Below, piece after piece: positions 7,451 through 15,165 of a stretch of 20,757 nucleotides of DNA. The stretch lies in contig JAIXRB010000218.1 of NCBI GenBank assembly GCA_027485405.1, positions 1 through 20,757 on the forward strand, written 5' to 3'. The translations under genes and the position numbers were made by a program. The number at the start of each line of letters is the position of its first letter. The stretch's first letter is position 1. The stretch is from Leptospiraceae bacterium (lineage in GTDB: Bacteria > Spirochaetota > Leptospiria > Leptospirales > Leptospiraceae). A model generated the notes under the pieces. It did no database searches, was not told the origin of the DNA, and worked only from the letters and a program-made list of their open reading frames with translations.

Positions 7451-9280
7451 CTAGACTCCTTGGTTGAGTCCCGTTGCCATTCGCATCTTCGGAGCTAAGG
7501 TTTCGAGTGCTGACTCGACTTGCCTAACAAAATCCTGGGCTAAGTCACTGGCATTGTTTCCGTTTACGATGATGTTTCCAAAACTAATCGAAACCCCAGA
7601 GCTTCCTGGTTTCAATTTGTTCATCGGAGTAGCCATCCCTCCGGATCCACCCATCTGTAAAATCTCACCACCCGTTCCAGGTTCTGCGACCAGATACGTT
7701 CCGCCAGGCTGAAGTGGTCCTCCTTCCTTCCTGGGAACCAAAGGTTTGATAGGAGCCCACTCGAAATCAGGAATAAAAGCAGAATTCTTGCTGAGTTTGG
7801 ACAATGTGCCCATGATGTCGTTTAGCTTCTCAATAAACCAGTTAATGGTATTATAAGGAATCAAGCCTTCGAACATACCCGAAAGATCAATTACATTTCC
7901 ACTGAAAGCCGCTTCTATCTTTTGTTTAATGGCGGAAATATCTTTAAGAATGGCCGCAGAAAAAGAGTTGGTCTTAAACCAATTGATCATTCTTTGCCAA
8001 GATTTTTTGACCCAGTCGATTGCCTGGTTGAAAATCCCAAGCAAACGATCCGGTAAGGTTTCAAAGGGACCCAGGAAATCTCCAATCATGGAATCTCCTC
8101 CTTCCATCCAAATGGATATATCTTCAAAAATCCCATAAACCAAGAGGAATGCGGCTCCCAATGCCAATGCACCTAAGATCAAAGGTGCCATGTCGGAGAC
8201 CAATGCCCATGCGGCAGTGGCCGCAGACCATAAGGCGGCTGTAAGTCCAATCCCAATGGCTGGAGATAAAACGATTAGGGCGGCTTTTGTTCTTTGCAGA
8301 CCCATTTCCGAATCCGTGAAAAAATCTAATACAGAGGTAGCGATACCAATCAATGGCCGAAAACCTTCCGCGAGCAACGCACCAACATTCTCTTGCAAGT
8401 CTCCCCAACGCTGGTTGTAAGTCTCCATCATCGCGGAGGTGGTTTGCGTATAGCTTCCGTATTGTTTTTGCAATTCAGAGTTTTGCGACAGTGCCTCAGT
8501 GATTAAAGATTCTCGTTTCAGCCGTTTGTCGGCATCTGAGATTTCCATTTTGTTGATTGCATCCATCTGATCGATGTATTGCCCAAAGATGGCTCCATTT
8601 TCTTTGAAGAAAGAAATTCTCCCTGATATGATTGCATTTTGTGCGGAAGCCATCATTTCAGTCATGCCCGCTCCGGTGACAGCCGCGGCTTGCTGGAAAC
8701 CGGACATAGTGTTTGTCACAAACTCTAAATTGGCGCCCATTTTAAGGGCTTGGTTTCCTGCTTCCATCAACGCCCCCTCACTGCTAAGTCCTTGAGAAGC
8801 CTTAATGGTGTCTGCAATTGCGGATTGCATTGCAGGATATTGTTCACCGGAGAGATTTTTGAGCATCGTTTGCTGTTTTTCTAGAGCAGAGAAAGCATCA
8901 AGAGAGCCTTTAGCAAAACTCGTAATAGCAATTCCAATTCCGCCTTTCGCTAGGTTAGATAGAACGTTGTTGAGCTCGGCTCCAGAAGAATAGGTTTCCT
9001 TAAAACTGCGCTTTAACGATTGAAGGGCGTTGCTTGCGACATTTCGGATACTTCCCCCGAGTGCATTCATTCCAGATTTCATTATGTCCGGAAGGGACTT
9101 GGGCATGGCGTTTACCATATCGCCTCCCAGTTTTTTAAGTTCAGAATCCAATTTTGTTGCCTCGGAATATAAATCCCCAAACGACTCCGTGACCTTAGCA
9201 TACTCCTGGTTCAGCGTTTCCATGACTTCTACCGCATTCCCTTGGAGGTTGATTTCTATATTGACATCACGAGCGGACAT
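7451..9280 (-). CDS. Tape measure protein
   Basis: 609 aa. Long helical protein with coiled-coil-like sequence near residues 15-50 and 235-300. A tape-measure core (GGIGIAITSFAKGSLDAFSA, QGLSSEGALMEAGNQALKMG, ATQ-like FQQAAAVTGAG) is followed by two hydrophobic segments at about 332-362 and 365-387. The C-terminus holds GG.YLVAEPGTGGEILQMGG, close to the common VGE.GPE motif of tape measures. It sets tail length and probably enters the membrane during DNA injection. By the usual rule of about 1.5 angstrom per residue the tail would be near 90 nm. The start is ATG 9278-9280 with AGGAG nine bases before it. No lysozyme or peptidase domain is visible. Confidence 0.9.
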   Translation of the reverse strand: MSARDVNIEINLQGNAVEVMETLNQEYAKVTESFGDLYSEATKLDSELKKLGGDMVNAMPKSLPDIMKSGMNALGGSIRNVASNALQSLKRSFKETYSSGAELNNVLSNLAKGGIGIAITSFAKGSLDAFSALEKQQTMLKNLSGEQYPAMQSAIADTIKASQGLSSEGALMEAGNQALKMGANLEFVTNTMSGFQQAAAVTGAGMTEMMASAQNAIISGRISFFKENGAIFGQYIDQMDAINKMEISDADKRLKRESLITEALSQNSELQKQYGSYTQTTSAMMETYNQRWGDLQENVGALLAEGFRPLIGIATSVLDFFTDSEMGLQRTKAALIVLSPAIGIGLTAALWSAATAAWALVSDMAPLILGALALGAAFLLVYGIFEDISIWMEGGDSMIGDFLGPFETLPDRLLGIFNQAIDWVKKSWQRMINWFKTNSFSAAILKDISAIKQKIEAAFSGNVIDLSGMFEGLIPYNTINWFIEKLNDIMGTLSKLSKNSAFIPDFEWAPIKPLVPRKEGGPLQPGGTYLVAEPGTGGEILQMGGSGGMATPMNKLKPGSSGVSISFGNIIVNGNNASDLAQDFVRQVESALETLAPKMRMATGLNQGV

Positions 9281-9294
9281 TGAAGATTTCTCCT

Positions 9295-9402
9295 ATGTCA
9301 CTCGCAGATTGGTTTATCGCCGTTGGATTTTTAGGAACATGCATTGTTTCGCTCATACTCGCCATCTATGTGAACTGGAAGAAAAAACCTAAGTCCGACT
9401 GA
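9295..9402 (+). CDS. Possible antisense single-span membrane peptide (35 aa)
   Basis: This is the only plus-strand ORF I consider worth listing. It has 35 codons plus stop and fills the 108-base gap between the chaperone stop (9389) and the tape-measure start (9280), overlapping the chaperone end by 14 bases. The peptide has a short N-terminus (MSLAD), one hydrophobic segment (WFIAVGFLGTCIVSLILAIY) and a basic C-terminus (NWKKKPKSD), the layout of a small membrane protein. Against it, no Shine-Dalgarno sequence precedes the ATG. The only promoter-like element is a TTGACA at 9261-9266, inside the tape-measure gene, without a convincing -10. A 33-codon minus-strand frame is open across the same gap, so this may be chance. 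Confidence 0.25.
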   Translation: MSLADWFIAVGFLGTCIVSLILAIYVNWKKKPKSD

Positions 9403-9721
9403 CCCATTCAGCTTTGATGACTCGGTTCTCTTCGTAGTTTCTCCTTTCTTCTAACGCTTCCAAAAAGACTAAAAACTTCCAAGGTCCCATGGATTCGACA
9501 TCCACTTGCGAGAATTGCACAGCTCCACAAACAAAGGCAAGCCAGACAGCTCTTTCGGATTTGTAAGTTGCCTTTGCCCATTGGTGGATCTCTGGTTCAG
9601 TGGGGGACTTGTCCCAACCCCACTCAGGACTCCAAGTCCCAGCTAAGAAACCTGTTGCACAATTGCAACCAGACCTCCGTATGCCGAGGATTGATATTGT
9701 CCAAGTTCGGCTGAAACTCAT
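9389..9721 (-). CDS. Tail assembly chaperone, second frame (probably made as a frameshift fusion)
   Basis: Open frame in +1 (equivalently -2) relative to the upstream chaperone gene. It overlaps that gene by 98 bases and then continues alone for 78 residues. The first ~32 residues from the only ATG (9719-9721) look like an out-of-frame shadow, rich in Cys, Arg and Ser. The unique part (SPEWGWDKSPTEPEIHQWAK, AVWLAFVCGAVQF, KFLVFLEALEERRNYEENRV) looks like a real helical protein. No ribosome-binding site precedes the ATG. The usual arrangement at this place, before the tape measure, is a G/GT pair in which the second frame is reached by programmed frameshifting, so the product is probably a fusion of about 205 residues. 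Confidence 0.7.
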   Translation of the reverse strand: MSFSRTWTISILGIRRSGCNCATGFLAGTWSPEWGWDKSPTEPEIHQWAKATYKSERAVWLAFVCGAVQFSQVDVESMGPWKFLVFLEALEERRNYEENRVIKAEWVSRT

Positions 9722-9739
9722 GGCAGAGCGGGATCACGC
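9624..9739 (-). other. Candidate programmed frameshift region of the tail chaperone
   Basis: The downstream frame is open from just after a TGA near 9739 to the end of the first gene at 9624, so any shift must happen here. The relation is +1 or -2. One candidate is TCC-TGA at the very end of the first gene (9624-9629), with a TTGGAG purine-rich sequence directly upstream (9630-9635). Slipping there would read GAG next and enter the second frame. The other is TTT-CTT-AGC about 20 bases earlier. Mu-type phages are known to use a -2 shift at the equivalent place. No classical A/T heptamer for a -1 shift is needed or seen. Confidence 0.5.
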
Positions 9740-10013
9740 AAAACTGAAAAAACTTATCCAATAGCTCATCGAACCGCATAGAGGATCCGATCTGCAAACT
9801 GTTTTGTTTCCATTGCAATGCCTTGCGATTGCCGGGATGCTGGAGTTGGTATTTGCGACCATCCACAAAGGTGATCTTTGCAATCTTTCCATCATCATCG
9901 ATCATGTCCAAAATTGGTTTGGAAGGACTGACTGGAGTTGCCACCTTAGGAGGATCAAACGATTCGTTGCGAACTACTTTTTCGGGATTTGCTGGTGCGA
10001 TAGTTTCTTTCAT
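9624..10013 (-). CDS. Tail assembly chaperone, first frame (gpG-like)
   Basis: 129 aa, between the tail tube and the tape measure. An acidic/Pro-rich start (PANPEKVVRNESFDPPKVAT) leads to a strand region (KIAKITFVDGRKYQLQHPGN) and a helical half (ALQWKQNSLQIG, ELLDKFFQFCVIPLCHEF). Chaperones in this slot bind the tape measure and recruit tube subunits, and are not kept in the virion. ATG is at 10011-10013, four bases after the tube stop. The end of the gene overlaps the next frame (see the frameshift region). Role follows from gene order and the two-frame layout, not from a sequence motif. Confidence 0.75.
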   Translation of the reverse strand: MKETIAPANPEKVVRNESFDPPKVATPVSPSKPILDMIDDDGKIAKITFVDGRKYQLQHPGNRKALQWKQNSLQIGSSMRFDELLDKFFQFCVIPLCHEFQPNLDNINPRHTEVWLQLCNRFLSWDLES

Positions 10014-10017
10014 GGTC

Positions 10018-10425
10018 TTATCCTACAAAAGCGCCAACGAAGTTCGTAGCTAGAAGCACCCAAGTCTGGTCTTTCCATTCTTGGCCATTTTGCAAAGTCG
10101 GGCGTTCTAGCACATAGCACTGTGTCGCTCCTCCGATTTTGCCACCGGATTTGTCTTGGAGCATCATCGGAAACGGAACCCCTTTGGCTTTGCTTAGGCC
10201 ATCGAGAAAAGAATTCATAGGGCTGTCACCCATCAGGTTCACGGTGATCTTATGACGATCGTCATAGTTCACGCTGACATTGGTTTCGCCATTGATCCCG
10301 ACCTGGGAGGCAATCTGCTCCTTGGTCATAGGTTCGATGGTGATAAAGTTGTCTTTGACAAAGCCGGTAACGATACGCCCGGCTATGTTCACGATAAGGT
10401 CTTTGGGATTGTAAACTTTGTCCAT
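10018..10425 (-). CDS. Tail tube protein (DUF3277-like)
   Basis: 135 aa, directly after the sheath gene. Beta-rich: KVYNPKDLIVNIAGRIVTGF, then FITIEPMTKEQIASQVGING with NVSVNYDDRHKITVNLMGDS. The last part, ECYVL-like CYVLERPTLQNGQEW and a Gly/Ala end, is typical of DUF3277-type tubes that follow DUF3383-type sheaths. It polymerises around the tape measure to make the inner tube. ATG at 10423-10425 lies 9 bases after the sheath stop. Length fits the family (about 130-150 aa). Family assignment is from remembered order and pattern. Confidence 0.82.
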   Translation of the reverse strand: MDKVYNPKDLIVNIAGRIVTGFVKDNFITIEPMTKEQIASQVGINGETNVSVNYDDRHKITVNLMGDSPMNSFLDGLSKAKGVPFPMMLQDKSGGKIGGATQCYVLERPTLQNGQEWKDQTWVLLATNFVGAFVG

Positions 10426-10434
10426 TTTGTCCTC

Positions 10435-11820
10435 TTATACGGTAATGTCGATATCGATGGTGGCTTTGTGGATCGCTCCGCCTAATACAAGCCGTGCTCG
10501 GATAGAAGGGATCACACGATCGGCTCGGTCATTCTGAGGGATGGACTCAATGCTCTCTGGCAAAAAGATCTTGAACTTGAATCGCTTCTCCGCTCCAAAA
10601 GCTTTCCGATCCTCTTCTGTTTCGATAGGCCCCAAAATGTTTTGGTCGCCCGCCTGGTTGAAGACTTCGGTCATCTTAGCTTCATACATGCTAAGACCTT
10701 GTGAGGTGTAGTGAACCTTGTCTGTATTGATGTTCATCGATGCAAGTCCTTCGAGGAGCCGTGCCTCGATAAAATCTTTTGCAACGACCACATCTATGTA
10801 TTGGCCAGAAGTAGTTTTCCCTTCCCAGGTGACAGGGACACCGCTGTAGTCGGCGATGATGTTTCCAAAGCCATCTGAGTTAGGAGATTCTTTGAGAATA
10901 GATGCCGATTCCGATTGACTGAATCCACTCACACCTTGTCCGCTGAGACGCTTGTAGGCGTAAGTCGCAGAACCCGCAAGCTTAGGTGCCATAAGACCCA
11001 CCCAAGCCGCTTCAGGATACTTAGTTGTTTCTTTGTGAATGAGAAAGACTTCGCGGTCTCCGTTCCTTCCGGACAAGAGCCCGGCAGAATCCGATCCACC
11101 AAAGAAAAGTTTTTTGAGAGGAGCAATGGCATTTGCCACAGCTTGCAGATGGCTCGTATTACGAGTAGTCGCTAGCACTTTATACCAGGCATTTTTCCCT
11201 GAATTGATAAGGCTTGCGAGCTCGTTTGCGATTTGAGCCCAGTCCACCACAAAGTAAAGTGCGACCTTAGACGGCCTCACTTCTTGGCTGAGAAGAGCAT
11301 TCACCAGAGCATACTCAGGATCAGAACTTAGAACTTGGAGATCACTCAAATCAGTGATCTCTGAGATTTCGGCATAACGAGTGTATCCGAGAGTTTGAGA
11401 ACTTACGGCACTCACAACACCTGTGCCATCACCAAGGAACGAAAGGTTTACGACACCAGAACCACCTGCCACACTGGAGGCTACTTCTGCGGCGGCTTTG
11501 ATCTGTGCGGCGGTGGAGGTTGGAACACCAGATCCATTCGTCGCCACCGTAACGGTAATGATATAAGGATCGGATTCAGAACCAGCTCCTGATCTTGCGA
11601 CCGATAGAGCTGTGTTGTTCCCGCTCACGACATAGACAACTCGGATAAAGGTGACTCCACCCGTTCTCGCCATCCACCGAATCCCGGCATTGCCCGTGAG
11701 AATGTTCACAAAGTACTGGATCGCTTTACCGCATAGAACCAGCGGCATTCCAAATCCCTTTTGCCCGATAGGCAAGGTTCTGAGATTGATGTTTATCTTT
11801 TGGGGTGTGATGGTACTCAT
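10435..11820 (-). CDS. Contractile tail sheath protein (DUF3383-like)
   Basis: 461 aa. The centre has the sheath-type alternation of Ala/Gly-rich segments (SVAGGSGVVNLSFLGDGTG), then DLSDLQVLSSDPEYALVNAL and a strand ending in ALYFVVDWAQIANELASLI. The C-terminal domain contains KDFIEARLLEGLASMNINTD and a final beta hairpin with VIPSIRARLVLGGAI and TIDIDITV, expected for the extended C-terminal arm that links sheath subunits. The protein shows that the tail is contractile (myovirus). ATG is at 11818-11820, one base after the neck gene stop, and the gene is intact. Confidence 0.88.
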   Translation of the reverse strand: MSTITPQKININLRTLPIGQKGFGMPLVLCGKAIQYFVNILTGNAGIRWMARTGGVTFIRVVYVVSGNNTALSVARSGAGSESDPYIITVTVATNGSGVPTSTAAQIKAAAEVASSVAGGSGVVNLSFLGDGTGVVSAVSSQTLGYTRYAEISEITDLSDLQVLSSDPEYALVNALLSQEVRPSKVALYFVVDWAQIANELASLINSGKNAWYKVLATTRNTSHLQAVANAIAPLKKLFFGGSDSAGLLSGRNGDREVFLIHKETTKYPEAAWVGLMAPKLAGSATYAYKRLSGQGVSGFSQSESASILKESPNSDGFGNIIADYSGVPVTWEGKTTSGQYIDVVVAKDFIEARLLEGLASMNINTDKVHYTSQGLSMYEAKMTEVFNQAGDQNILGPIETEEDRKAFGAEKRFKFKIFLPESIESIPQNDRADRVIPSIRARLVLGGAIHKATIDIDITV

Positions 11821-11821
11821 A

Positions 11822-12379
11822 TTACTCCTCTAGTGTAACTTGATTGGATATAGGATTGACGGTATCCACAGTTGTGGATTTGGTTTTGAAGGCTTCGAGT
11901 TTGAAGTCGAAACCATAACGGTATTCAAAAGAAGTAAACCCTGGCAAAACCAAGGTTCGGTCTTGGATCTCCGTGGAAACGAGACTGGGATTTAGGTTCT
12001 GAACACGAAAAGCTTTCAAGCCCTCCGGAGAATCCACAAAATCCCAAACGGCTCCCGCGAGAGACCTTGCCTGTCCAAAGGAATCGGAATTGATTTCAAA
12101 AGAGACGACGGCATAGACTAGCTTGCGTTTCTCTAACTTGATCTTGGTGGGATCGATGGATCCATTTTCTAGGAACGCTTCCTTTGGAAAAACAGAGGCT
12201 TGGTGGTCATAGACTTTGGAATCAGAAATCACTTGGTAGGCTCCAAAAGGATACGATGACCTTTCCCCCATTTGGTTTTTTCGAATCACCTTCAGGGGAC
12301 TCGTCTGACCATTTTTCAAAACAGGAATGTTCTGCGATAAAATGGAAACAAAGTTCTCTAGGTCAAGTGCTGTGATCAT
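11822..12379 (-). CDS. Neck terminator protein (gp12-like, LIC_12616 family)
   Basis: 185 aa. Begins MITALDLENFVSILSQNIP, then QTSPLKVIRKNQMGERSSYPFGAYQVIS, a Tyr/Phe-rich strand section (VYAVVSFEINSDSFGQA with AGAVWDFV) and a final strand segment (SFEYRYGFDFKLEAF). This matches the pattern I know for the phage neck terminator family once called LIC_12616, after a Leptospira interrogans locus. It should cap the tube/sheath at the head side. The ATG overlaps the previous stop in an ATGA junction (12376-12379). Family recognition is fairly sure and is the main hint to a spirochaete host. Confidence 0.78.
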   Translation of the reverse strand: MITALDLENFVSILSQNIPVLKNGQTSPLKVIRKNQMGERSSYPFGAYQVISDSKVYDHQASVFPKEAFLENGSIDPTKIKLEKRKLVYAVVSFEINSDSFGQARSLAGAVWDFVDSPEGLKAFRVQNLNPSLVSTEIQDRTLVLPGFTSFEYRYGFDFKLEAFKTKSTTVDTVNPISNQVTLEE

Positions 12380-12726
12380 ACGATCTCCTTTTTGGCGAGG
12401 TAACGAAGGAAGCCTCCATCAAAGAGCCGATCAGAAATATCTTGCACCACGAAGGTTTCAAGACCAAGGGTGATTCGATCATTCTTTTGGATGGCTACAT
12501 CATTACCGATTTGATAAAAAAAACGGTCTTGCGTAGTGTACTGGCCTTCAGGCAGAGTTTGCACTTGCTTAGGCGTCAGAGGAACAGAGGCAAGCTTTGC
12601 TACTAGACTCGGTTGCGTAGAACCTGGAACCCATTCTCCATTCACATACGATCCAGAGTTTTTTCGTTGGATCGTAACGGATTGGTGGAGCCTATTCAAT
12701 GCTCGATACGCGCTTGTGATACTCAT
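12376..12726 (-). CDS. Head closure / head-tail joining protein
   Basis: 116 aa with the layout of small head-closure proteins: an N-terminal helix (SAYRALNRLHQSVTIQRKNS), a G-Y-N-G-W turn (SYVNGEWVPG) and strands ending in GGFLRYLAKKE. A TTQDRFFYQIGNDVAIQKND segment lies in the middle. In the virion it seals the connector beneath the portal. It overlaps both neighbours through ATGA junctions (12723-12726 and 12376-12379), tight coupling within the neck cluster. Family assignment is by pattern and order; no motif is decisive alone. Confidence 0.76.
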   Translation of the reverse strand: MSITSAYRALNRLHQSVTIQRKNSGSYVNGEWVPGSTQPSLVAKLASVPLTPKQVQTLPEGQYTTQDRFFYQIGNDVAIQKNDRITLGLETFVVQDISDRLFDGGFLRYLAKKEIV

Positions 12727-13325
12727 GAAACCACCTGGTAGCCGATGGCGTTTCGAAGTTGGAGAGTCTTTCCTAGAAGAGGTCTATCAGATCCCTTCAT
12801 GCGAACGGTCCAGCTAGACAATCGAGCCATAGCGGGATCATTGGATTGCAATCTCTTCTTCACGAGAGAGCTCGCCACAACTCCCACCGAATGCAGAACC
12901 TGATCCACTGTTCGATCGCCTTCTAGGAAGTCAAAGATCGACAAGGCGACCTCGTTTTTCAGCTCCGACAAATAGCGGTCATCCTGGAATGTGGATCGAA
13001 GCCATGCCCGTTCAGGGATCACGACTTCTTTCACTAGCGCAAAGTAAGGAACAAAACTGTCACCTTCGGCTTTGCCTAAAACCGCAGAGCTAGCACCTTT
13101 TTCTCTCCGGAACTGTAAATCAGAAAAACTCCGAGGACTCTTGCCTTCCGCATCTGGATGGATGGGAATGGAAAGATACTTCCCTTTAGGCCTGATCCTT
13201 GCTCCGAATTCGTGGACACCAGCGATGATGGCTAGCTCCGAATTTTCTGCGGCAAACACTCCAACTTTGATCTTGGCGTTCTGGATTTGCTTAAGTCCCT
13301 CTGAAATCTCTTCAAAGACGGTCAT
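12723..13325 (-). CDS. Neck / tail completion protein
   Basis: The open frame reaches back to 13508, but the upstream part (Cys-rich, MCLLCGLYPQ) overlaps the connector gene and looks like noise. I place the start at the ATG at 13323-13325, which overlaps the connector stop (ATGA) and gives 200 aa starting MTVFEEISEGLKQI. Conserved-looking parts are KVGVFAAENSELAIIAGVHE, GARIRPKGKYLSIPI and VVIPERAWLRSTF. The sequence IPERAWLR resembles the IP.RPFLR signature of HK97 gp10- and Mu gpG-type tail completion proteins. The enlarged middle section (about residues 60-95) is longer than in small family members. Confidence 0.78.
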   Translation of the reverse strand: MTVFEEISEGLKQIQNAKIKVGVFAAENSELAIIAGVHEFGARIRPKGKYLSIPIHPDAEGKSPRSFSDLQFRREKGASSAVLGKAEGDSFVPYFALVKEVVIPERAWLRSTFQDDRYLSELKNEVALSIFDFLEGDRTVDQVLHSVGVVASSLVKKRLQSNDPAMARLSSWTVRMKGSDRPLLGKTLQLRNAIGYQVVS

Positions 13326-13669
13326 GCAATCCTCCCGTGAAAGCCGAGGACTTCTTGCCTTTTTTGGCGATAGATATCTAAGTAGGGTGATCCATTCGGG
13401 CTCGTGCCAGACCGAGAGTAAGAGGTGGCCACTCCTTCCACAGACTCGGAAGCCACATCTTGGATGCGCCCCGTATGACTGAGGATATAAGCCGCATAGC
13501 AAACACAAAGTTCGGCATGCCTAGCATGAGAGACCGGAACACCTTGCCCAGCCACAGACATCGACGCATCTTCCAGGATATAGAAGAGATCAGTATCGGT
13601 GATATCCGCTACGCTCTCTCCTAGATACTTGCGCAAATTAGTGACTGTGGCTAGACCCATTGTGTGCAC
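13322..13669 (-). CDS. DUF4054-like head-tail connector
   Basis: 115 aa from a GTG at 13667-13669, or 112 aa from the ATG at 13658-13660. An AAGGAT sequence lies about 3 bases before the GTG and about 12 before the ATG, so the sequence does not decide the start. The protein is helical (TNLRKYLGESVADITDTDLF, HARHAELCVCYAAYILSHTG) with SVEGVATSYS and a DIYRQKRQEVLGF end, the pattern of DUF4054 adaptor proteins that follow DUF2184-type capsids. It should bind beneath the portal ring. Its stop overlaps the next start (ATGA). The family call rests on order and pattern. Confidence 0.77.
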   Translation of the reverse strand: MHTMGLATVTNLRKYLGESVADITDTDLFYILEDASMSVAGQGVPVSHARHAELCVCYAAYILSHTGRIQDVASESVEGVATSYSRSGTSPNGSPYLDIYRQKRQEVLGFHGRIA

Positions 13670-13690
13670 CGATCCTTAACTTATTGTGCC

Positions 13691-14635
13691 CTAGATACCT
13701 TGGCCCACATACACCGCTTTAGGATGTCGAAGGAAAGCACCAGCACATCTTTCGAGCACTGCCATTTCGGAATTTCCGAGAATGTCATACACGGGATCGA
13801 GCATGGTAAGCTCTTCTACAACAGCGAGCTCTACGATTTCAGGATCATTGTCCATAATCAAGAACGCATCCGTATTGTAGGTGTTCGTGGTAGCTTTAAG
13901 GGCATTGGAAACAATCACTTTGTCGAAATAAACGCCTTCTTCTTTCAGCCAGCGCATGATTGTCATGGGAGTGGCATCAGAAAAGTTTTTGGATAGGCGA
14001 GCCTTCGCTGTGCTAGGGATCACTAAGACCCGAGCTTTGAATATCTCTCCGTTTTCGACAGCGGCAATTCCTTTCACTAAATCGTCGATGATTTGAGTCG
14101 AGGTTTTGTTTGCCCAAAGTCGCTTAGCGGCGCCTGAGCCAGTTCCAGAATCAACTACACTTTCTGTATTGATTCCGTCATGGTTCAGAATTCCTTTGAT
14201 GCCAAACCTTGCGTCACCGGCAAAGGCGAGTTTGTTCTCTGCTTCGGCAACATACCGACGAGCAGTGGAAACTCGGATTGTTTCGAGAGAGACGCTTGGG
14301 CCTTTCCCAGCCGATTTGGCTCGGTAAGCTTCCAGCTCTGCTCTTTCATACTTGATACCTGTCGCAATGTTAAAAACTTTGCGAGTCACTCGACCACCTG
14401 TCTCACCGACAAATGGGATATCCTTGGCACTGGCTCCGCGAGCTAAGATCTTTGCCGAACCAGCTCTTTCGTAGAAGTCATAACCGACTTCCGAAGCATA
14501 CGATGGAAAGTTGGTATTGACTCGCATGATTTGCCGAGCTACCAACTCCTCCGACTTTGCTTCGTAAAGCACGTTTTCGATGGCAATGAGGTCTTCCTTT
14601 CGGAGAAGAGCACTGTCTTGTCTTGTGATAGTCAT
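13691..14635 (-). CDS. Major capsid protein (DUF2184-like, HK97 fold)
   Basis: 314 aa. Recognisable parts are DLIAIENVLYEAKSEELVAR at the start, GYDFYERAGSAKILARGASA, the E-loop-like section with GETGGRVTRKVFNIATGI, a helix AENKLAFAGDARFGIKGILN, and a C-terminal domain around KVIVSNALKA and MLDPVYDILGNSEMAVLERC. The AENKLAFAGD..FGI.GILN signature is typical of encapsulin- and DUF2184-type HK97-fold shell proteins. The protein forms the capsid. A ribosome-binding sequence (AAGGAAGG) lies 6-7 bases before the ATG at 14633-14635. Gene order (protease, cement, capsid) supports the call. Confidence 0.88.
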   Translation of the reverse strand: MTITRQDSALLRKEDLIAIENVLYEAKSEELVARQIMRVNTNFPSYASEVGYDFYERAGSAKILARGASAKDIPFVGETGGRVTRKVFNIATGIKYERAELEAYRAKSAGKGPSVSLETIRVSTARRYVAEAENKLAFAGDARFGIKGILNHDGINTESVVDSGTGSGAAKRLWANKTSTQIIDDLVKGIAAVENGEIFKARVLVIPSTAKARLSKNFSDATPMTIMRWLKEEGVYFDKVIVSNALKATTNTYNTDAFLIMDNDPEIVELAVVEELTMLDPVYDILGNSEMAVLERCAGAFLRHPKAVYVGQGI

Positions 14636-14647
14636 ACAATTCCTTCC

Positions 14648-15163
14648 TTACGTTCCTGCGTCCGCAGTCACTGTGTAGGGTCCATTCAATTCCACAGCGG
14701 CGACCCCTGGACCACTGGTTGCACTTAAAAACCTTGCACCACCGATGAGGGCTGTCTTGCCACCGTCAGCTGTCTTTGCAAAAAGACCAGGCACCTTAGT
14801 TGCATCCGAGGCGTGCACTGTATGTCTCACCCGGACAACGTCCCCAACGGCAACAGCCTCTTCGACTAAAACCTGAACAACGCCAGCTTGCACGATGCCC
14901 ACGGGTTCGTTGTCTGCATACGAGTCAGTGTCAAAGTTAGTAGCATCTTTCGACCAACCAGATACACCTTCAAAGGTGAGCCCACTGGCTCCGGCAGGAA
15001 CTTTTACTTCCAAGCCGGAAGTTCCTTTGGTCAAAGCCATCCCAAATGGAACAACTCCTTCAGAGGTTCTGGTTACGATATTTGTGTTGGGTCGATGTTC
15101 TGAGATTTTCCCAGCCTCGATCCCGCCTTCTTTGCTATAGAGTCCGCCTAATGGAATACTCAT
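14648..15163 (-). CDS. Capsid cement / decoration protein (DUF2190-like)
   Basis: 171 aa. Almost all beta strand and rich in Gly, Val and Thr: GGIEAGKISEHRPNTNIVTR, TSEGVVPFGMALTKG, LTFEGVSGWS, EPVGIVQAGVVQVLVEEAVA, GDVVRVRHTV. This pattern matches DUF2190-like capsid cement proteins (Gp24-like), which trimerise on the shell and stabilise it. It sits between protease/scaffold and major capsid genes, the usual place. Two bases separate its ATG (15161-15163) from the preceding stop, and a strong AAGGAG lies inside the end of the protease gene. Intact. Confidence 0.82.
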   Translation of the reverse strand: MSIPLGGLYSKEGGIEAGKISEHRPNTNIVTRTSEGVVPFGMALTKGTSGLEVKVPAGASGLTFEGVSGWSKDATNFDTDSYADNEPVGIVQAGVVQVLVEEAVAVGDVVRVRHTVHASDATKVPGLFAKTADGGKTALIGGARFLSATSGPGVAAVELNGPYTVTADAGT

Positions 15164-15165
15164 AA

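Noticed and set aside
13326..13508. N-terminal extension of the tail completion gene (Cys-rich, beginning MCLLCGLYPQ)
   Set aside because: It lies inside the connector gene in another frame, looks non-coding, and an ATGA overlap gives a natural start at 13325.
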